DNA of 64,000 nt from Paenibacillus castaneae (GCF_002884445.1 NZ_KZ614144.1:6023920-6087919), one strand, 5' to 3'; shown: positions 8,552-18,720, numbered from the stretch's first letter. Translations and numbers: made by a program. Notes: generated by a model from the sequence alone, not told the origin.

Positions 8552-9145
8552 ATGACAGATAGACAACAATACACACCGTCAGAGCAGCCTGCGAGCGGTG
8601 ATGAAACCAACGCAGCAGATGAGCGACGCAGCTGCGGCAAACGATATTTTGGCAGAGGCGGCGTGAAGTTTGCCCTTCTGAAGCTGCTCGATGCCGAGCC
8701 GATGCACGGCTATCAGATGATGAAAGCCTTAGAGGAGCAATCCGGCGGGCTGTATGTGCCGAGCGCTGGTACAATCTATCCTACACTTCAAATGCTTGAA
8801 GAGCGCGGCTTCGTATCCATACAAGAGGAAAGCGGCAAGAAGATCTATCAGATAACCGAGCAGGGCCGATCTGCATTATTGCTGCTGCCCGACAAATCAA
8901 TAAGCAATAGAGCCGGTGAAGGCGGATATTCTCCTGAGGCCGAATCATTCCGATTCGAGAAAATGCGCCGCAAGCTAGGATTGTCCAATGAATCATTCGA
9001 GCTGCTGCGGTTGGTGGCAAGAGCTGAGCGGGAGACTTCAGCTAGTCAGGAAAGAAAGTCGAAGCTGCAGCAGCTGTTAAAGGATCAACAGCAGCAAATC
9101 GATCATTTCCTAACCGAGAATGAGTCCAAAGGCGAGGCTGAATAA
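8552..9145 (+). CDS. PadR family transcriptional regulator
   Basis: 197-residue winged-helix repressor. After a polar N-terminal tail of about 35 residues comes the PadR domain (KFALLKLLDAEPMHGYQMMK, then GTIYPTLQMLEERGFV and the wing). The C-terminal third is helical and charged, probably for dimerisation. The gene overlaps the ABC exporter by one base (TAATG), so the two are translationally coupled. PadR proteins next to ABC exporters typically release DNA when the exported toxic compound binds. Two copies of a CGATATATCG palindrome in its promoter are the likely operators. Confidence 0.9.
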   Translation: MTDRQQYTPSEQPASGDETNAADERRSCGKRYFGRGGVKFALLKLLDAEPMHGYQMMKALEEQSGGLYVPSAGTIYPTLQMLEERGFVSIQEESGKKIYQITEQGRSALLLLPDKSISNRAGEGGYSPEAESFRFEKMRRKLGLSNESFELLRLVARAERETSASQERKSKLQQLLKDQQQQIDHFLTENESKGEAE

Positions 9146-11007
9146 TGTCTGCCTCTACCCCGGGCATACCCGGCAAACGGCCGTTTCAATCTCCCGCGGC
9201 ACGCCCCGAGCCCGGCAGCATATGGGCTATGTACAAAAGAATGTTTTTTCATGTACGCTCCCACTGGCTGCTGCTTACCGCTGCCTTCTTCTGTATTGTC
9301 TCGGTCTCTCTGCTGGAATTCGCCGTTCCACAGCTGACGCAATATACCATTGATGATATTATTCCTCATAAGCGCTATAACGATTTAATTTGGATAGGCG
9401 CGGGCGTGCTTGGTGCCGCTATTCTGCTCGGTCTCTTTAATTTCTTCAGCAGTTTATTGATGGCATCGGTTGGTCAGCGTGCCGTATATGACATACGAAA
9501 TGAGCTGTATGGGCATATACAGAAGCTCGACATCGGGTTTTTCGACCGCAACCGAACCGGCGACCTTATGTCGCGTGTAACGAATGATGTTAATATGCTT
9601 CAGCAGCTTGTTTCCAATGGGATGATGTCACTCATTACTGATTGGTTTACGTTCATCTTTGTTGCTTCCTATATGCTCTGGATCAATTGGCAGTTGACGC
9701 TGGTCGTGCTTATTACCTTCCCGCTCATGATCGGTACGACCCATTTCTTTAGCAAACGGATGCGTGCCGCCTTCAGGAAAGTACAGGAGACCGTAGCCGA
9801 AGTAAGCAATCATTTGCAAGATACGCTCTCATCCATTCGTTTAATTAAATCTTTCTCCAATGAAGAATATGAGTCCGAACGGTTCGCGGTACGCAGCAGC
9901 AGCAATATGACCGCCAACCTTAACGCTGTCAAAACCCGCTCCCTGTTCGAGCCCTTTATTGATTTGCTGCTGCTCGTCGGTTTAGCTGCTGTTCTCATTG
10001 TTGGCGCGAAGCAAACGATGGACGGCACGATGACTTTAGGCACAATCGTCGCGTTTATGGCTTACTTGCGTCTTTTGCAAAATCCGATTCGCCGCTTTAG
10101 CCGTACGATTAATACAATCCAGCAATCAGCTGCGGCGTATGAGAGAATTGTCGGCATTCTAAACACGAAGCCCGAGGTAACCGATGCTCTGGATGCAGTT
10201 GCGCTGACGGATGTTCAAGGCGAAGTCGAATTTAAGAACGTCAGCTTTGCCTACCATAACGAAGTGCCGGTGCTGCAGCAGTTCAATTTCAAAATCGAGG
10301 CTGGCAAAATTACCGCTATCGTTGGATCATCTGGCGCAGGCAAATCGACGATTACTCATTTGATGACTCGATTCTATGATCCGCAGGAGGGTGTCGTCAC
10401 GATGGACGGCAAGCCGCTCACTCGCATAAAGGTCAAATCACTGCGTGAGCATATGGGTATCGTCTCGCAGGATATCGTTCTGCTTAATGGTACGATTCGG
10501 GAAAACATTGTATACGGCAGGCCCGATGCATCGGATGAGGAAGTAGAAGCAGCGTCCAGAGCGGCAAGCGCCCACGATTTTATTCAATCATTCCCGCAAG
10601 GCTATGATTCTCAAATCGGTGAACGAGGCGTTAAGCTGTCCGGCGGACAAAAGCAGCGTATTTCCATTGCAAGAGCTATTCTGAAAAACCCGCGGCTTAT
10701 TATTTTGGATGAAGCGACCTCCTCACTCGATACCGAATCGGAGAAGTCCATTCAGGACGCGCTAACCAATCTGCTGGAAGGACGTACCTGCCTCGTCATT
10801 GCACATCGTCTATCCACGATCCAGAAGGCCGACCATATTTATGTGCTGGATAAGGGAGAGATTATAGAGTCAGGCACGCATGACTCGCTGCTTGCCCAGC
10901 AAGGAAGATACAGCTATCTTTATGAGCTCCAATTCCCCCAGAAAGTCGAGCCAGCGCAAACGGAAAATGTTGAGCCCGCGGGGCATAGAAGCAGACGGCG
11001 TTACTAA
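9145..11007 (+). CDS. ABC exporter, fused membrane and ATPase domains
   Basis: 620-residue half-transporter. A six-helix membrane domain (about 40-340) with FDRNRTGDLMSRVTNDVN is followed by an ATPase with Walker A GSSGAGKST, signature LSGGQKQR and Walker B LIILDEATSSLD. All catalytic residues are present, so it can work as a homodimer. It belongs to the multidrug/lipid exporter group (MsbA/YfiB-like). The start overlaps the padR stop codon. Its probable substrate is whatever ligand PadR senses; nothing in the sequence names it. Confidence 0.9.
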   Translation: MSASTPGIPGKRPFQSPAARPEPGSIWAMYKRMFFHVRSHWLLLTAAFFCIVSVSLLEFAVPQLTQYTIDDIIPHKRYNDLIWIGAGVLGAAILLGLFNFFSSLLMASVGQRAVYDIRNELYGHIQKLDIGFFDRNRTGDLMSRVTNDVNMLQQLVSNGMMSLITDWFTFIFVASYMLWINWQLTLVVLITFPLMIGTTHFFSKRMRAAFRKVQETVAEVSNHLQDTLSSIRLIKSFSNEEYESERFAVRSSSNMTANLNAVKTRSLFEPFIDLLLLVGLAAVLIVGAKQTMDGTMTLGTIVAFMAYLRLLQNPIRRFSRTINTIQQSAAAYERIVGILNTKPEVTDALDAVALTDVQGEVEFKNVSFAYHNEVPVLQQFNFKIEAGKITAIVGSSGAGKSTITHLMTRFYDPQEGVVTMDGKPLTRIKVKSLREHMGIVSQDIVLLNGTIRENIVYGRPDASDEEVEAASRAASAHDFIQSFPQGYDSQIGERGVKLSGGQKQRISIARAILKNPRLIILDEATSSLDTESEKSIQDALTNLLEGRTCLVIAHRLSTIQKADHIYVLDKGEIIESGTHDSLLAQQGRYSYLYELQFPQKVEPAQTENVEPAGHRSRRRY

Positions 11008-11059
11008 AAAACGAACTACTCTTGGTCAATTAATAAGCTCAGCCTCTTACCATACAAAA

Positions 11060-11111
11060 GAAAGGGATTACCCATTAGGGCCGCTTCTTCCGGCCTGGGG
11101 TAATCCCTTTC
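11060..11111. terminator. Bidirectional terminator between convergent exporter genes
   Basis: A perfect 14-bp stem (GAAAGGGATTACCC with GGGTAATCCCTTTC) with a GGCC-containing loop, placed between the ABC exporter end at 11007 and the MMPL gene end at 11126. Confidence 0.8.
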
Positions 11112-11125
11112 TTCATCATAAATCG

Positions 11126-14100
11126 TTAAATCGTTGTTTCATGCGAAGCCTGTGTCCGGTGCCCTCCGTGTGGAAGATCGGAGGAAATGCCATCTTTAGC
11201 AGCATCCTGCTTGCGTCCCATGAACGGCCACCAGTTAGCCGGTCCGAATGTACGAACCATGACTGGAATAAACAATGGAAGCATCAGCATCGCATAGATG
11301 AATAAGCCGCATAATACGATCGTTGCTATCTGCAGAAGTGACATAACCCCTGACGGCAGCATTGCAGCGAATGTGCCTCCAAGAATAACGGCTGCCGACA
11401 TAATAACCGTACCCATATTTCGCATCGCTTCCAGAATCGCTTCTTGAGGTGACAGGTGGCGATATTCTTTAAATCGATCCATCAAGAAGATACTATAATC
11501 AATGCCGAGGGCAACAAGCATAACGAAGCCGAAGAACGGTACCGCCCAGCTGATGCCGGAATGTCCAAGCAACCGTACGAAAATCACTTCTGCAATCGCC
11601 ATCGAGGTGTAGAAAGTTACAAGCAGCGATGCGACCAAGTATAAAGGCATCACGATCGAACGGAACAAAATAATAAGAATGATCGAAATTCCAATCAGCA
11701 TCAGAACGACCGTACGAGAATAATCGGCATTCGAAATGTTGCTAAGGTCATTATTCATGCTCGTTACTCCGCCGACAGCTGCTTGCGCTCCGCTGTAATC
11801 TGTATCTTGAACGGCACGCTTCACAGCTGCCTCCAGTTCATCAACTTGATCCATCATTTCCTTTGAATATGGATTCCCACTGAATACGACATCAAACTTC
11901 GCCGTTTGACGGTCAGGCGACATATAAACGTCAAGTGCAGCTTGGAACTCTTTGTTCGCAATAGCTTCCTCTGGGATATACCAGCCCGTCATCTGCTTAT
12001 TCGGCGAATCAGCCAAGCCGTTTAAATAACCGCCAGCTGAGGCCAAGCCATCCGTTACTTTATTTAAGCCATCCACGCTTTGATCCAGGCCGCTAGTAAG
12101 CTCTCCCAGCTGATCATTTAATGACGCGAAGCCCGATTGCAGCTGCTTCTGGCCGTCGCTCAACTCGTTAAAGCCTTGCGTTACGCCAGGCAGCTTCGAT
12201 ACAATTTGTCCTTGCCCCGCAGCAGCCTCTGCAATTCCAGCTTGCAGCTGTGAGATTCCAACTGCCAGCTTGCCTAGACCCGCTGCCAGTGACGTCTGCC
12301 CATCTGTTGCTTGCAGAAGTCCCGCATTTGCTTGGGTCATGCCTGCAGAAATACCCGAAAGCTTCTCATTAAGCGCCGTCAATTGCCCATTGATTCCAGC
12401 TGCACCTTGCTGCAGCTGGGAAAGCGTGCCTAGCGCTTTCTGGAAAGCTTCGTCAGTTTGCAGATCGGGGTACGTTTCCTGCAGCCCGCTCAAGCCTTGC
12501 TCCACGCCAGTCAATTCTTCTGCCAGCTTAGCTTGCTCTGATGCAATTGCTGTGTAAGCACCTGTCAATTGACCGAGTCCGCCGCCAAGCTGGCCATAGC
12601 TGTTCAACAGCTGCTTGCTTGCTGCAGCAAGCTGCTCCGCGCTCGCTTGTGCTTGCTTCAGTCCATCGCTCAATTCACCAGCGCCAGCTGATCCGTCGAG
12701 CAAGCCCTTTTGAATTTGCTTCAGTCCATCGCCTAGCTTCACAATACCTGCTTTCAGCTCATTTGTTCCTGCGACGAGTCGACCAGCCCCATCAACCGCT
12801 TCATTCAGCTTTGGTGCATTTTCACTCAGCGCGCTGCTCGCCTCTGAGAGTCCGCTTCCGATTTTCCCTAATCCTTCACCGCTTTGGCCAAGTCCGCTTT
12901 CCAATGTGACAACTTGATCAGACACGAGAAACTGGTCCATAACTTCACCGGTCGGCCTTGTTGCACTTCGAACAACTTTCACACCTTCCGTCTTCGCCAG
13001 CTCGCGGCTAATTTGCTCTAACGCAGCTAGCCCTTCAGGTGTATCGAACGGCTTATCGGCTTTAACAACGACCGATGTCGGCAGCGAATCGCCAGGTCCG
13101 AAGTTATCTGAAATAATATTAAACGCTTTAACTGAATTGTATTTATCCCCGATCTCATCGAGCGAGTTAAAGGAGATTGAACCTTTGTAAGCCGTTAAGA
13201 AAGGAACGATGATGACAGCCAAAATAACAAGCGCCCATATAGGACGTTTCAATGAGAATATGCCAACCGCACCCCATAGCTTACTAGGCTTATGCTCCAG
13301 CGAGCCCTTTGCCGGCCAGAAAAGTTTCGGTCCGAGAACGGCCATAAAAAACGGCACAACCGTAAACAATGCGATCAGCAGCACTGCCACCCCGACTGCC
13401 ACTGCCACCGCCGAACGGTACAATACGAAAGTCGAGAAGCCAATGGAAGCAAAGCCGACAAGCACCGCAAGCCCGGAGAAAAGCACCGTTTTGCCCGCTG
13501 TACGGTACGTATGAATAATCGCTTCTGTCTTATCGCCGCGATGCGCTAATTCTTCCTTAAAGCGGCTGATGAGCAATATGCAATAATCCGTCCCGATACC
13601 AAACAGAACCGCAACGAGAAAGATCTGCGTAAAGTTCGAGAGGGGAAAGTCGAAATAATGGACCAAATACGCTACGATCGATTGCGATACCAAATAAGTA
13701 AAGCCAACCGTAATCAGCGGCACCAACGGCGCAACCGCCGAACGGAATACGACAAACAAAATGACTAAAATAAATCCAAGCGTGATGAATTCCGTCTTCT
13801 TAAGCCCTTCCTGCGAGCTTTGCACAACATCCTCGGAAATTAGCCAGTTACCGGTGTAATAGTGATCCACTTTCACATCGGAAATCGCATCATACAATCC
13901 TTCCCGAAGCTCGGAAAACTCACGTTCGCCTGCTTCGACTTTAACAAGCGTAAGAATGGTGCTTCCATCCTTGGATACCATTTGCTCCTTTAATTCCTCT
14001 GTATCGAAATGACTCGTAACGGAGAGGACGCCAATGGCCTTCCCTTCATTCTTCAGCTTATCTAAACCGCTCTTCACATTCGCTAAATCGGCGTCAGACA

Positions 14101-14341
14101 AACCTCCTTCTTTATGAAATACAAGCACAGTCGACATACCTCTGCTCGATTCAGGTCCATCATTGCCGCCGATTGCTTTCTCCAAATCACTTGCAATGGT
14201 CGAGGAATAACCATCCGGAACCATAACTTGCCCCTTTGTACGAACAAGCTCCTCCATGTTCGGTGCGCTTAGCATCAATCCAACCGCAGCAACGAGCCAC
14301 AGCGCCAGCACCAACCATCTAAACTTCAGTACGTTTCTCAT
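11126..14341 (-). CDS. MMPL/RND family membrane exporter
   Basis: 1071-residue transporter with two MMPL domains of about six membrane helices each. The first contains LFGIGTDYCILLISRFKEEL and the second LVALGIDYSIFLMDRFKEYR, the duplicated G-D-Y motif of the family. Between them is a long extracytoplasmic region with about 300 residues of Gly/Leu/Ala/Gln heptads (for example LSDGLKQAQASAEQLAA), probably a coiled coil. The protein likely exports hydrophobic compounds or lipids. It follows a MarR regulator by 17 bp on the same strand, an arrangement common for inducible efflux (YdgH-like in B. subtilis). Confidence 0.9.
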   Translation of the reverse strand: MRNVLKFRWLVLALWLVAAVGLMLSAPNMEELVRTKGQVMVPDGYSSTIASDLEKAIGGNDGPESSRGMSTVLVFHKEGGLSDADLANVKSGLDKLKNEGKAIGVLSVTSHFDTEELKEQMVSKDGSTILTLVKVEAGEREFSELREGLYDAISDVKVDHYYTGNWLISEDVVQSSQEGLKKTEFITLGFILVILFVVFRSAVAPLVPLITVGFTYLVSQSIVAYLVHYFDFPLSNFTQIFLVAVLFGIGTDYCILLISRFKEELAHRGDKTEAIIHTYRTAGKTVLFSGLAVLVGFASIGFSTFVLYRSAVAVAVGVAVLLIALFTVVPFFMAVLGPKLFWPAKGSLEHKPSKLWGAVGIFSLKRPIWALVILAVIIVPFLTAYKGSISFNSLDEIGDKYNSVKAFNIISDNFGPGDSLPTSVVVKADKPFDTPEGLAALEQISRELAKTEGVKVVRSATRPTGEVMDQFLVSDQVVTLESGLGQSGEGLGKIGSGLSEASSALSENAPKLNEAVDGAGRLVAGTNELKAGIVKLGDGLKQIQKGLLDGSAGAGELSDGLKQAQASAEQLAAASKQLLNSYGQLGGGLGQLTGAYTAIASEQAKLAEELTGVEQGLSGLQETYPDLQTDEAFQKALGTLSQLQQGAAGINGQLTALNEKLSGISAGMTQANAGLLQATDGQTSLAAGLGKLAVGISQLQAGIAEAAAGQGQIVSKLPGVTQGFNELSDGQKQLQSGFASLNDQLGELTSGLDQSVDGLNKVTDGLASAGGYLNGLADSPNKQMTGWYIPEEAIANKEFQAALDVYMSPDRQTAKFDVVFSGNPYSKEMMDQVDELEAAVKRAVQDTDYSGAQAAVGGVTSMNNDLSNISNADYSRTVVLMLIGISIILIILFRSIVMPLYLVASLLVTFYTSMAIAEVIFVRLLGHSGISWAVPFFGFVMLVALGIDYSIFLMDRFKEYRHLSPQEAILEAMRNMGTVIMSAAVILGGTFAAMLPSGVMSLLQIATIVLCGLFIYAMLMLPLFIPVMVRTFGPANWWPFMGRKQDAAKDGISSDLPHGGHRTQASHETTI

Positions 14342-14358
14342 CTTCGTTCCCCTTCCGG

Positions 14359-14808
14359 CTAAATATCACTACGATTGCTCATTACTTCCGCCAGCTTCTC
14401 AAACGTCTCGATAAAAGTTAGCGCCTCTTGCTCGTCGAAATATTGAATGAAATGGGAGAGGATCTCATGAATCTTCTCTTCCATCTTGTCATTCATCTGC
14501 TTGCCTTCTTCGGTCAACGTTAAGTAAGTGACCCGCCGGTCCTTCTCGCCTTGCATTCTTTGTATGAGCTTCTTATCAAACAACCGATTAATAATAGCGG
14601 TTATTGAACTTCTGCCTACACAAAAAATGTCTGCTAACTCAGAAGAAGTGCTTTTTTCCTGCGACCGTATGTAACGCAGCGTCGCAAATTGATCAAGCGT
14701 CAACTCATTTGGCAATTGCTCGCGAATCATCGCATTTAGTCGACGATTAACGAGAAAATTTGCTCCTTCATAACGAGCGATGATTTGCTTCAGTAACACC
14801 AAGTCCAC
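14359..14808 (-). CDS. MarR family transcriptional regulator
   Basis: 149 residues with the MarR winged helix (SELADIFCVGRSSITAIINRLFDKKLIQR, then a wing EKDRRVTYLTLTEEG). The start is GTG, preceded by GAGGGAGG. It is the first gene of an operon with the MMPL exporter and most likely represses it until a substrate binds. The promoter region holds two inverted repeats that could be its operators. The Cys in the recognition region (IFCVG) could make it redox-sensitive, but that is speculative. Confidence 0.9.
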   Translation of the reverse strand: MDLVLLKQIIARYEGANFLVNRRLNAMIREQLPNELTLDQFATLRYIRSQEKSTSSELADIFCVGRSSITAIINRLFDKKLIQRMQGEKDRRVTYLTLTEEGKQMNDKMEEKIHEILSHFIQYFDEQEALTFIETFEKLAEVMSNRSDI

Positions 14809-14855
14809 TGTGATGGCCTCCCTCTTATGCAGAACTCATCCTTCACCACAAAATG

Positions 14856-14889
14856 ATTCTACTGTAGAATAGTTCGATAATAGAACTAT
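14856..14889. promoter_or_regulatory. Candidate MarR operators (two inverted repeats)
   Basis: ATTCTACTGTAGAAT (7-bp arms, one central base) at 14856-14870, immediately followed by ATAGTTC-N7-GAACTAT at 14869-14889. They lie 48-81 bp upstream of the marR start. Confidence 0.55.
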
Positions 14890-15039
14890 ATCAGAGGGAA
14901 ACATTCAAATCAACGCTTTAGATTTGAACGAATCGTGAACAAATAAGTTGAAATAATGGGACTTACTGTTTGCTTTTATTGAACAACAATTTATATACTA
15001 TTGGGGTAATCCTAAATTCATTCACTGGAGGAATGCCGA

Positions 15040-15603
15040 ATGTACGATATCGTTATTATTGGTGCTGGTCCAGCTGGAGCAAGCGCGGCTATTTTTGCAG
15101 CGAAGGCAGGCAAGAAGACGCTTGTGTTTGAGAATAACAAAGGAATGACAAAGCGTGCGTGGTTTGAGAATTATTATGGCATTATGGAGATCGGCGGTCC
15201 CGACCTTGTCGAAACGGGCAAAAAACAAGCCGAGAAATTCGGAGCGGATATCAAGGAGGAGACGGTACAAAATATCGTTGCCATTGATGGCGGCCTGCGG
15301 ATTGAAACAGATGCTGCCAGCTACGAAGCGAAGCATGTGCTCGTTGCGACAGGCGTATCCATTGAGCTGGCAGAGCATATCGGACTTGCAACAAAGCCGG
15401 GTACTGAGCCGCGCATCAAAACAATTATTGAAGTCGATTCAGCCGGCAAAACGAGTATGGATGGGATCTGGGCTGCAGGAACGGTTGCGGGCGTTAGTGT
15501 GCATGCAATCATTACAGCAGGCGACGGCGCGAAAGCTGCCATTAATATTATCAGTGAGCTGAACGGTGAGCGTTACGTGGATCATGACATCCTTAAGGCA
15601 TAG
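15040..15603 (+). CDS. Short FAD-dependent oxidoreductase (mini thioredoxin-reductase-like)
   Basis: 187 residues. The N-terminus MYDIVIIGAGPAGASAAIFAAKAG is the FAD-binding Rossmann motif; the C-terminal MDGIWAAGTVAGV segment matches the FAD-contacting GD motif region of thioredoxin reductases. The NADPH domain and the CxxC redox pair of a normal ~310-residue reductase are absent, so only the FAD half is encoded. The frame is clean, with a good ribosome site (CTGGAGGAATGCCGA) and its own terminator, so this looks like a real compact protein and not a decayed gene. Its electron donor is unknown. Confidence 0.75.
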   Translation: MYDIVIIGAGPAGASAAIFAAKAGKKTLVFENNKGMTKRAWFENYYGIMEIGGPDLVETGKKQAEKFGADIKEETVQNIVAIDGGLRIETDAASYEAKHVLVATGVSIELAEHIGLATKPGTEPRIKTIIEVDSAGKTSMDGIWAAGTVAGVSVHAIITAGDGAKAAINIISELNGERYVDHDILKA

Positions 15604-15629
15604 AAGAGAAGGATATAATAGATAAACTC

Positions 15630-15671
15630 AAGGGGCTTTCTCCAGGTCTACGACCTAAGAGAAAGCCCCTT
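15630..15671 (+). terminator. Intrinsic terminator after the mini oxidoreductase
   Basis: A 13-bp perfect stem (AAGGGGCTTTCTC with GAGAAAGCCCCTT), with a small inner AGGTC/GACCT hairpin. Confidence 0.75.
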
Positions 15672-15720
15672 CGCATGTAATACCCTCCTAAACAACAATT
15701 GTCCTATGATGAGCTGAACG

Positions 15721-16614
15721 TTATGCGGTAGCTTCCGCGCCTGCTGCTGTTTGATTGTTAGAGGCGGTACTGTTCGGACGTTCACCCCGAGGCCCTTTCC
15801 TGCCTTGGCCGTCAGGTCCGCAAGGCTGCTGCACGTTATTCACAAACTCAGTTGCATGCGTGGCTGCCTCTGCAAGCTTCGTGTTATACTGCTCTTGCGT
15901 AATCGTTCCCGCTGCCAGCTCCTCGTCAAGCTTCTTTTTCCGCTCGCTTACTCGTGCATCAATTACTTTCTGTACATCAATGCCCTTATCCTTTGCAATT
16001 GCTGCAATCGTCTTGCCCGCCTCAACCTCTCCCTTCAACTCATCTGCGGTCAGTCCCATTACTGCTGCCACTGCAGCCAGATTCCCACCTTCGCCAAATG
16101 GTTTGCCGCCGCGGTGCCCCCCATGACCAAAGCCTTGGGAATCAAGCAGCTTCTCTGCAACAGTTGATGTATCCGGCTTTGCCCGCAGCTCACCCGTGTC
16201 AGTCTGCTTGTCCACATTAGCTTTCGCATCCACATCTGTCTTAGCTGGTGCCTCTGCCTCCGCCGCTTCCAGCCACTCTACGAGCTTCGCCTTCAGCTCA
16301 GCTCGCGTTTTCCCTTGCTCAGCAGCAGCCTCTGCCAAAGTTAACGTCTCCAGCTTCGTCTGAAGCGCTGCTTTCTCTATTCCTAAGTATGCTAGAAGCT
16401 GATCTTCGATGCGATCAAAACCACGTCCGAATCCATCCTGTTTCCATGAACGATCCATCTTAACTCCACTATTATCTGACTTTCCCTGCTCGATCTGCTT
16501 ATCTCCGCTGTTAGCCGCAGCCGCATTTACGATTTGGCTTGCCCATAGGCCTCCGCCTCCGATCGCCAGTGTCAGTGCAATTGCTCCTGCTGTAATAGCT
16601 CTTGCTTTCAGCAT
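15721..16614 (-). CDS. Secreted protein with repeated helical segments, unknown function
   Basis: 297 residues. The N-terminal signal peptide is MLKARAITAGAIALTLAIGG, with a likely cut after VNAAA. The body has two related helical segments of the type LGIEKAALQTKLETLTLAEAAAEQGKT and MGLTADELKGEVEAGKTIAAIAKDKGID, each followed by a charged helix; the second ends in GTITQEQYNTKL. Such segments occur in many secreted proteins of Gram-positive bacteria with no assigned role. ATG was preferred to the GTG four codons earlier because AAAGGTGG lies eight bases before it. The C-terminus is Asn/Ala/Thr-rich and low in complexity. I cannot assign a function. Confidence 0.7.
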   Translation of the reverse strand: MLKARAITAGAIALTLAIGGGGLWASQIVNAAAANSGDKQIEQGKSDNSGVKMDRSWKQDGFGRGFDRIEDQLLAYLGIEKAALQTKLETLTLAEAAAEQGKTRAELKAKLVEWLEAAEAEAPAKTDVDAKANVDKQTDTGELRAKPDTSTVAEKLLDSQGFGHGGHRGGKPFGEGGNLAAVAAVMGLTADELKGEVEAGKTIAAIAKDKGIDVQKVIDARVSERKKKLDEELAAGTITQEQYNTKLAEAATHATEFVNNVQQPCGPDGQGRKGPRGERPNSTASNNQTAAGAEATA

Positions 16615-16974
16615 TGTGTATTCCACCTTTCTTATTCATTTGTTGTTACAACACCTATCATAACCAGCAATACTTAAACCTCCTTTAAGGCTAGCTGAAA
16701 ATTTACTGAATATGGTTGTTCAGGTAATCTCCTTGCCAAAATTCGACAATATCCACCACAAACCATTATTCCTCTTCTTTTTTGATTCCAAAATTGAACA
16801 CTTTTCTAACATTAAGCCTAGTATTTTTCTAATAAAAGTGCGATATTGTAAATACAGAGTACACACCTTGAACGGTCTGAAAATGGATAATATGTTTTTC
16901 TACTTCTACATTTTTCGACAATCTTCTCAACTATATGTTCCCTACTAACTACTAATATAAGAGGTGTGGTTTGC
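16615..16974. other. Divergent intergenic region without recognised features
   Basis: A 360-bp AT-rich spacer between the secreted protein and the chemoreceptor genes. It must hold both promoters, but I find no convincing -35/-10 pair, no sigma-D motif and no gene. Confidence 0.4.
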
Positions 16975-18720
16975 ATGTTACGTATGAAAAACAAAAGCTT
17001 AGTTGTTACCAGCTCAATTGTATTGGCTCTACTGTTAGTTGTGCTTATTGGTGTTACAGAATATTTATCGTACTACTCTCAGAAAAAAAACTATTTAGAT
17101 GAAATCGAACGGATAGGCGAAACGCTTAGTTACCAAATGGAGGCTGAGCATAATCTGATTACGTTCGGCTATAACGAAATAACGGCGGGAAATGACACGC
17201 ATAATGAAACATTCGACCTGCTCAAGCTGCAGCTTGATTCCATGATTAGAAATGATATTATCAACAATGCTTACGTTTTTATGCCAGAGGTAATTGAACA
17301 GGACGGCAAAAAGTTTCTAAAAGTGATGCAGAGTAATGAGGAGCTCTTCTCCAAAGGCCTTGTCCCCGGAGAAAAATATGAATTGAGTCCCGAATACGAA
17401 ACCGCTGCTGCTGAAGCCCTAGAGAAAGGTTCAGCTGTAACGGATGTAATAGAAGATGATTATGGGCAGCTAATTTCTTATCTTAATCAAATAAAAGATC
17501 CCAACGGAAAGGTTATCGGTATATTCGGCATCGACGTCGACTACCAAAAAATTAGTAGCGCAATGTCCTCTCTTTTATGGAAAAGCATAACTATTTCCAT
17601 GATCTTGTCGGCTATCGCTATCGTAATCATCGTCTTCTTGATTCGCATGGTGCTGAAGCCGCTCAGAAGGCTTGCCGAGGTATCCTCGTTAGCGGCAAAA
17701 GGAGATTTAACGTTAGCCGTTGCTGTCAAAGGCAGCAATGAAATAGCTCAAGTTTCCACAGCTTTTAACGAAATGATTGCAAGCCTGCGCCAGCTTACCA
17801 GCAGCATTCGGACCACTTCAGATGAAGTCGCTGGGTCCGCCTCCCATATGCAGCAAAGCGCGGAGCAGACGTCACGAGCGACTGAAGAGGTTACAGAGGC
17901 GATTCAAGAGGTTGCTTCCGGATCAGAGACACAGCTGCAAAGCTTCCAAGAATGCCAACGAGCGATGACAGAAATGACGATCGGCATTCAGAGAATTGCA
18001 GAATCAACTTCCTCGGTATCCGAGCTTGCAGCTGATACGACCGCTCTTGCTTCTGAAGGAGAGACCGTCATTGACCAGACGCTGCAGCAAATGCAAACCA
18101 TTGAAGCCAATGTGGTTGCAACCGTATCAACCCTGCACGAATTGAAGGAGCAGAGCGATCATATTAGCAATATTCTAGCGCTGATTGGTGATGTGGCGAC
18201 ACAAACGAACCTTCTTGCCCTTAACGCTTCCATTGAAGCAGCGCGCGCAGGCGAGCATGGCAAAGGCTTCGCAGTTGTGGCTCATGAAATACGGAAGCTG
18301 GCTGAGCGGTCCAAGGAATCGTCAGAACAAATTGGAACGATTCTGCACAGTATCGGTGCCCATACCTCAACCGCTGTTGCTTCGATGGAGCAATCGGTTG
18401 ACGCAGCGCGTGTCGGATCAACCATCTCGCGTCAGGCAGGCGAGTCATTCCGCACGATTGTAACTTCCATTCGCGATGTTTCGAGCCAAGTGCAGGAAGT
18501 TTCCGTGGCATCGGAGCAAATGTCGGCTGGCAGTGAACAGATTGCTGCATCACTGGATGAGCTTGAGACGATTACGGCTAATGCGACCGGAAATTTGCAG
18601 CGCGTTGCCGCCGCATCCGAAGAGCAGCTTGCTTCCATGCAGGAGGTTGCCAGCTCTTCAGAGCAGATGCGTAGTTTGGCAGAATCCTTGAATGAGGCAG
18701 TTGGGCGTTTTAAAACCTGA
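16975..18720 (+). CDS. Methyl-accepting chemotaxis protein
   Basis: 581-residue transmembrane receptor. Helix one is at about residues 8-28 and an extracellular sensor of about 160 residues follows (Cache-like, ending in [12 protein letters not shown]). Helix two is at about 200-223, then HAMP, then the cytoplasmic signalling coiled coil. The hairpin tip [22 protein letters not shown] is the highly conserved CheA/CheW-binding region. The ATG at 16975 follows GAGGTG with eight bases between; a GTG three codons earlier is less likely. No other chemotaxis genes are nearby. The ligand cannot be read from the sequence. Confidence 0.92.
   Translation: MLRMKNKSLVVTSSIVLALLLVVLIGVTEYLSYYSQKKNYLDEIERIGETLSYQMEAEHNLITFGYNEITAGNDTHNETFDLLKLQLDSMIRNDIINNAYVFMPEVIEQDGKKFLKVMQSNEELFSKGLVPGEKYELSPEYETAAAEALEKGSAVTDVIEDDYGQLISYLNQIKDPNGKVIGIFGIDVDYQKISSAMSSLLWKSITISMILSAIAIVIIVFLIRMVLKPLRRLAEVSSLAAKGDLTLAVAVKGSNEIAQVSTAFNEMIASLRQLTSSIRTTSDEVAGSASHMQQSAEQTSRATEEVTEAIQEVASGSETQLQSFQECQRAMTEMTIGIQRIAESTSSVSELAADTTALASEGETVIDQTLQQMQTIEANVVATVSTLHELKEQSDHISNILALIGDVATQTNLLALNASIEAARAGEHGKGFAVVAHEIRKLAERSKESSEQIGTILHSIGAHTSTAVASMEQSVDAARVGSTISRQAGESFRTIVTSIRDVSSQVQEVSVASEQMSAGSEQIAASLDELETITANATGNLQRVAAASEEQLASMQEVASSSEQMRSLAESLNEAVGRFKT

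Noticed and set aside
12270-12909. Plus-strand frames opposite the MMPL gene
   Set aside because: They are reverse shadows of the Gly/Ala/Leu heptad region, without ribosome sites or recognisable domains.
15040-15603. Truncated thioredoxin reductase pseudogene
   Set aside because: Both FAD-binding ends are intact, the frame is clean, and it has its own ribosome site and terminator. A fragment would lack one end.
16615-16974. Sigma-D (flagellar) promoter for the chemoreceptor
   Set aside because: A GCGATAT string occurs near 16842 but has no TAAA at the required spacing.
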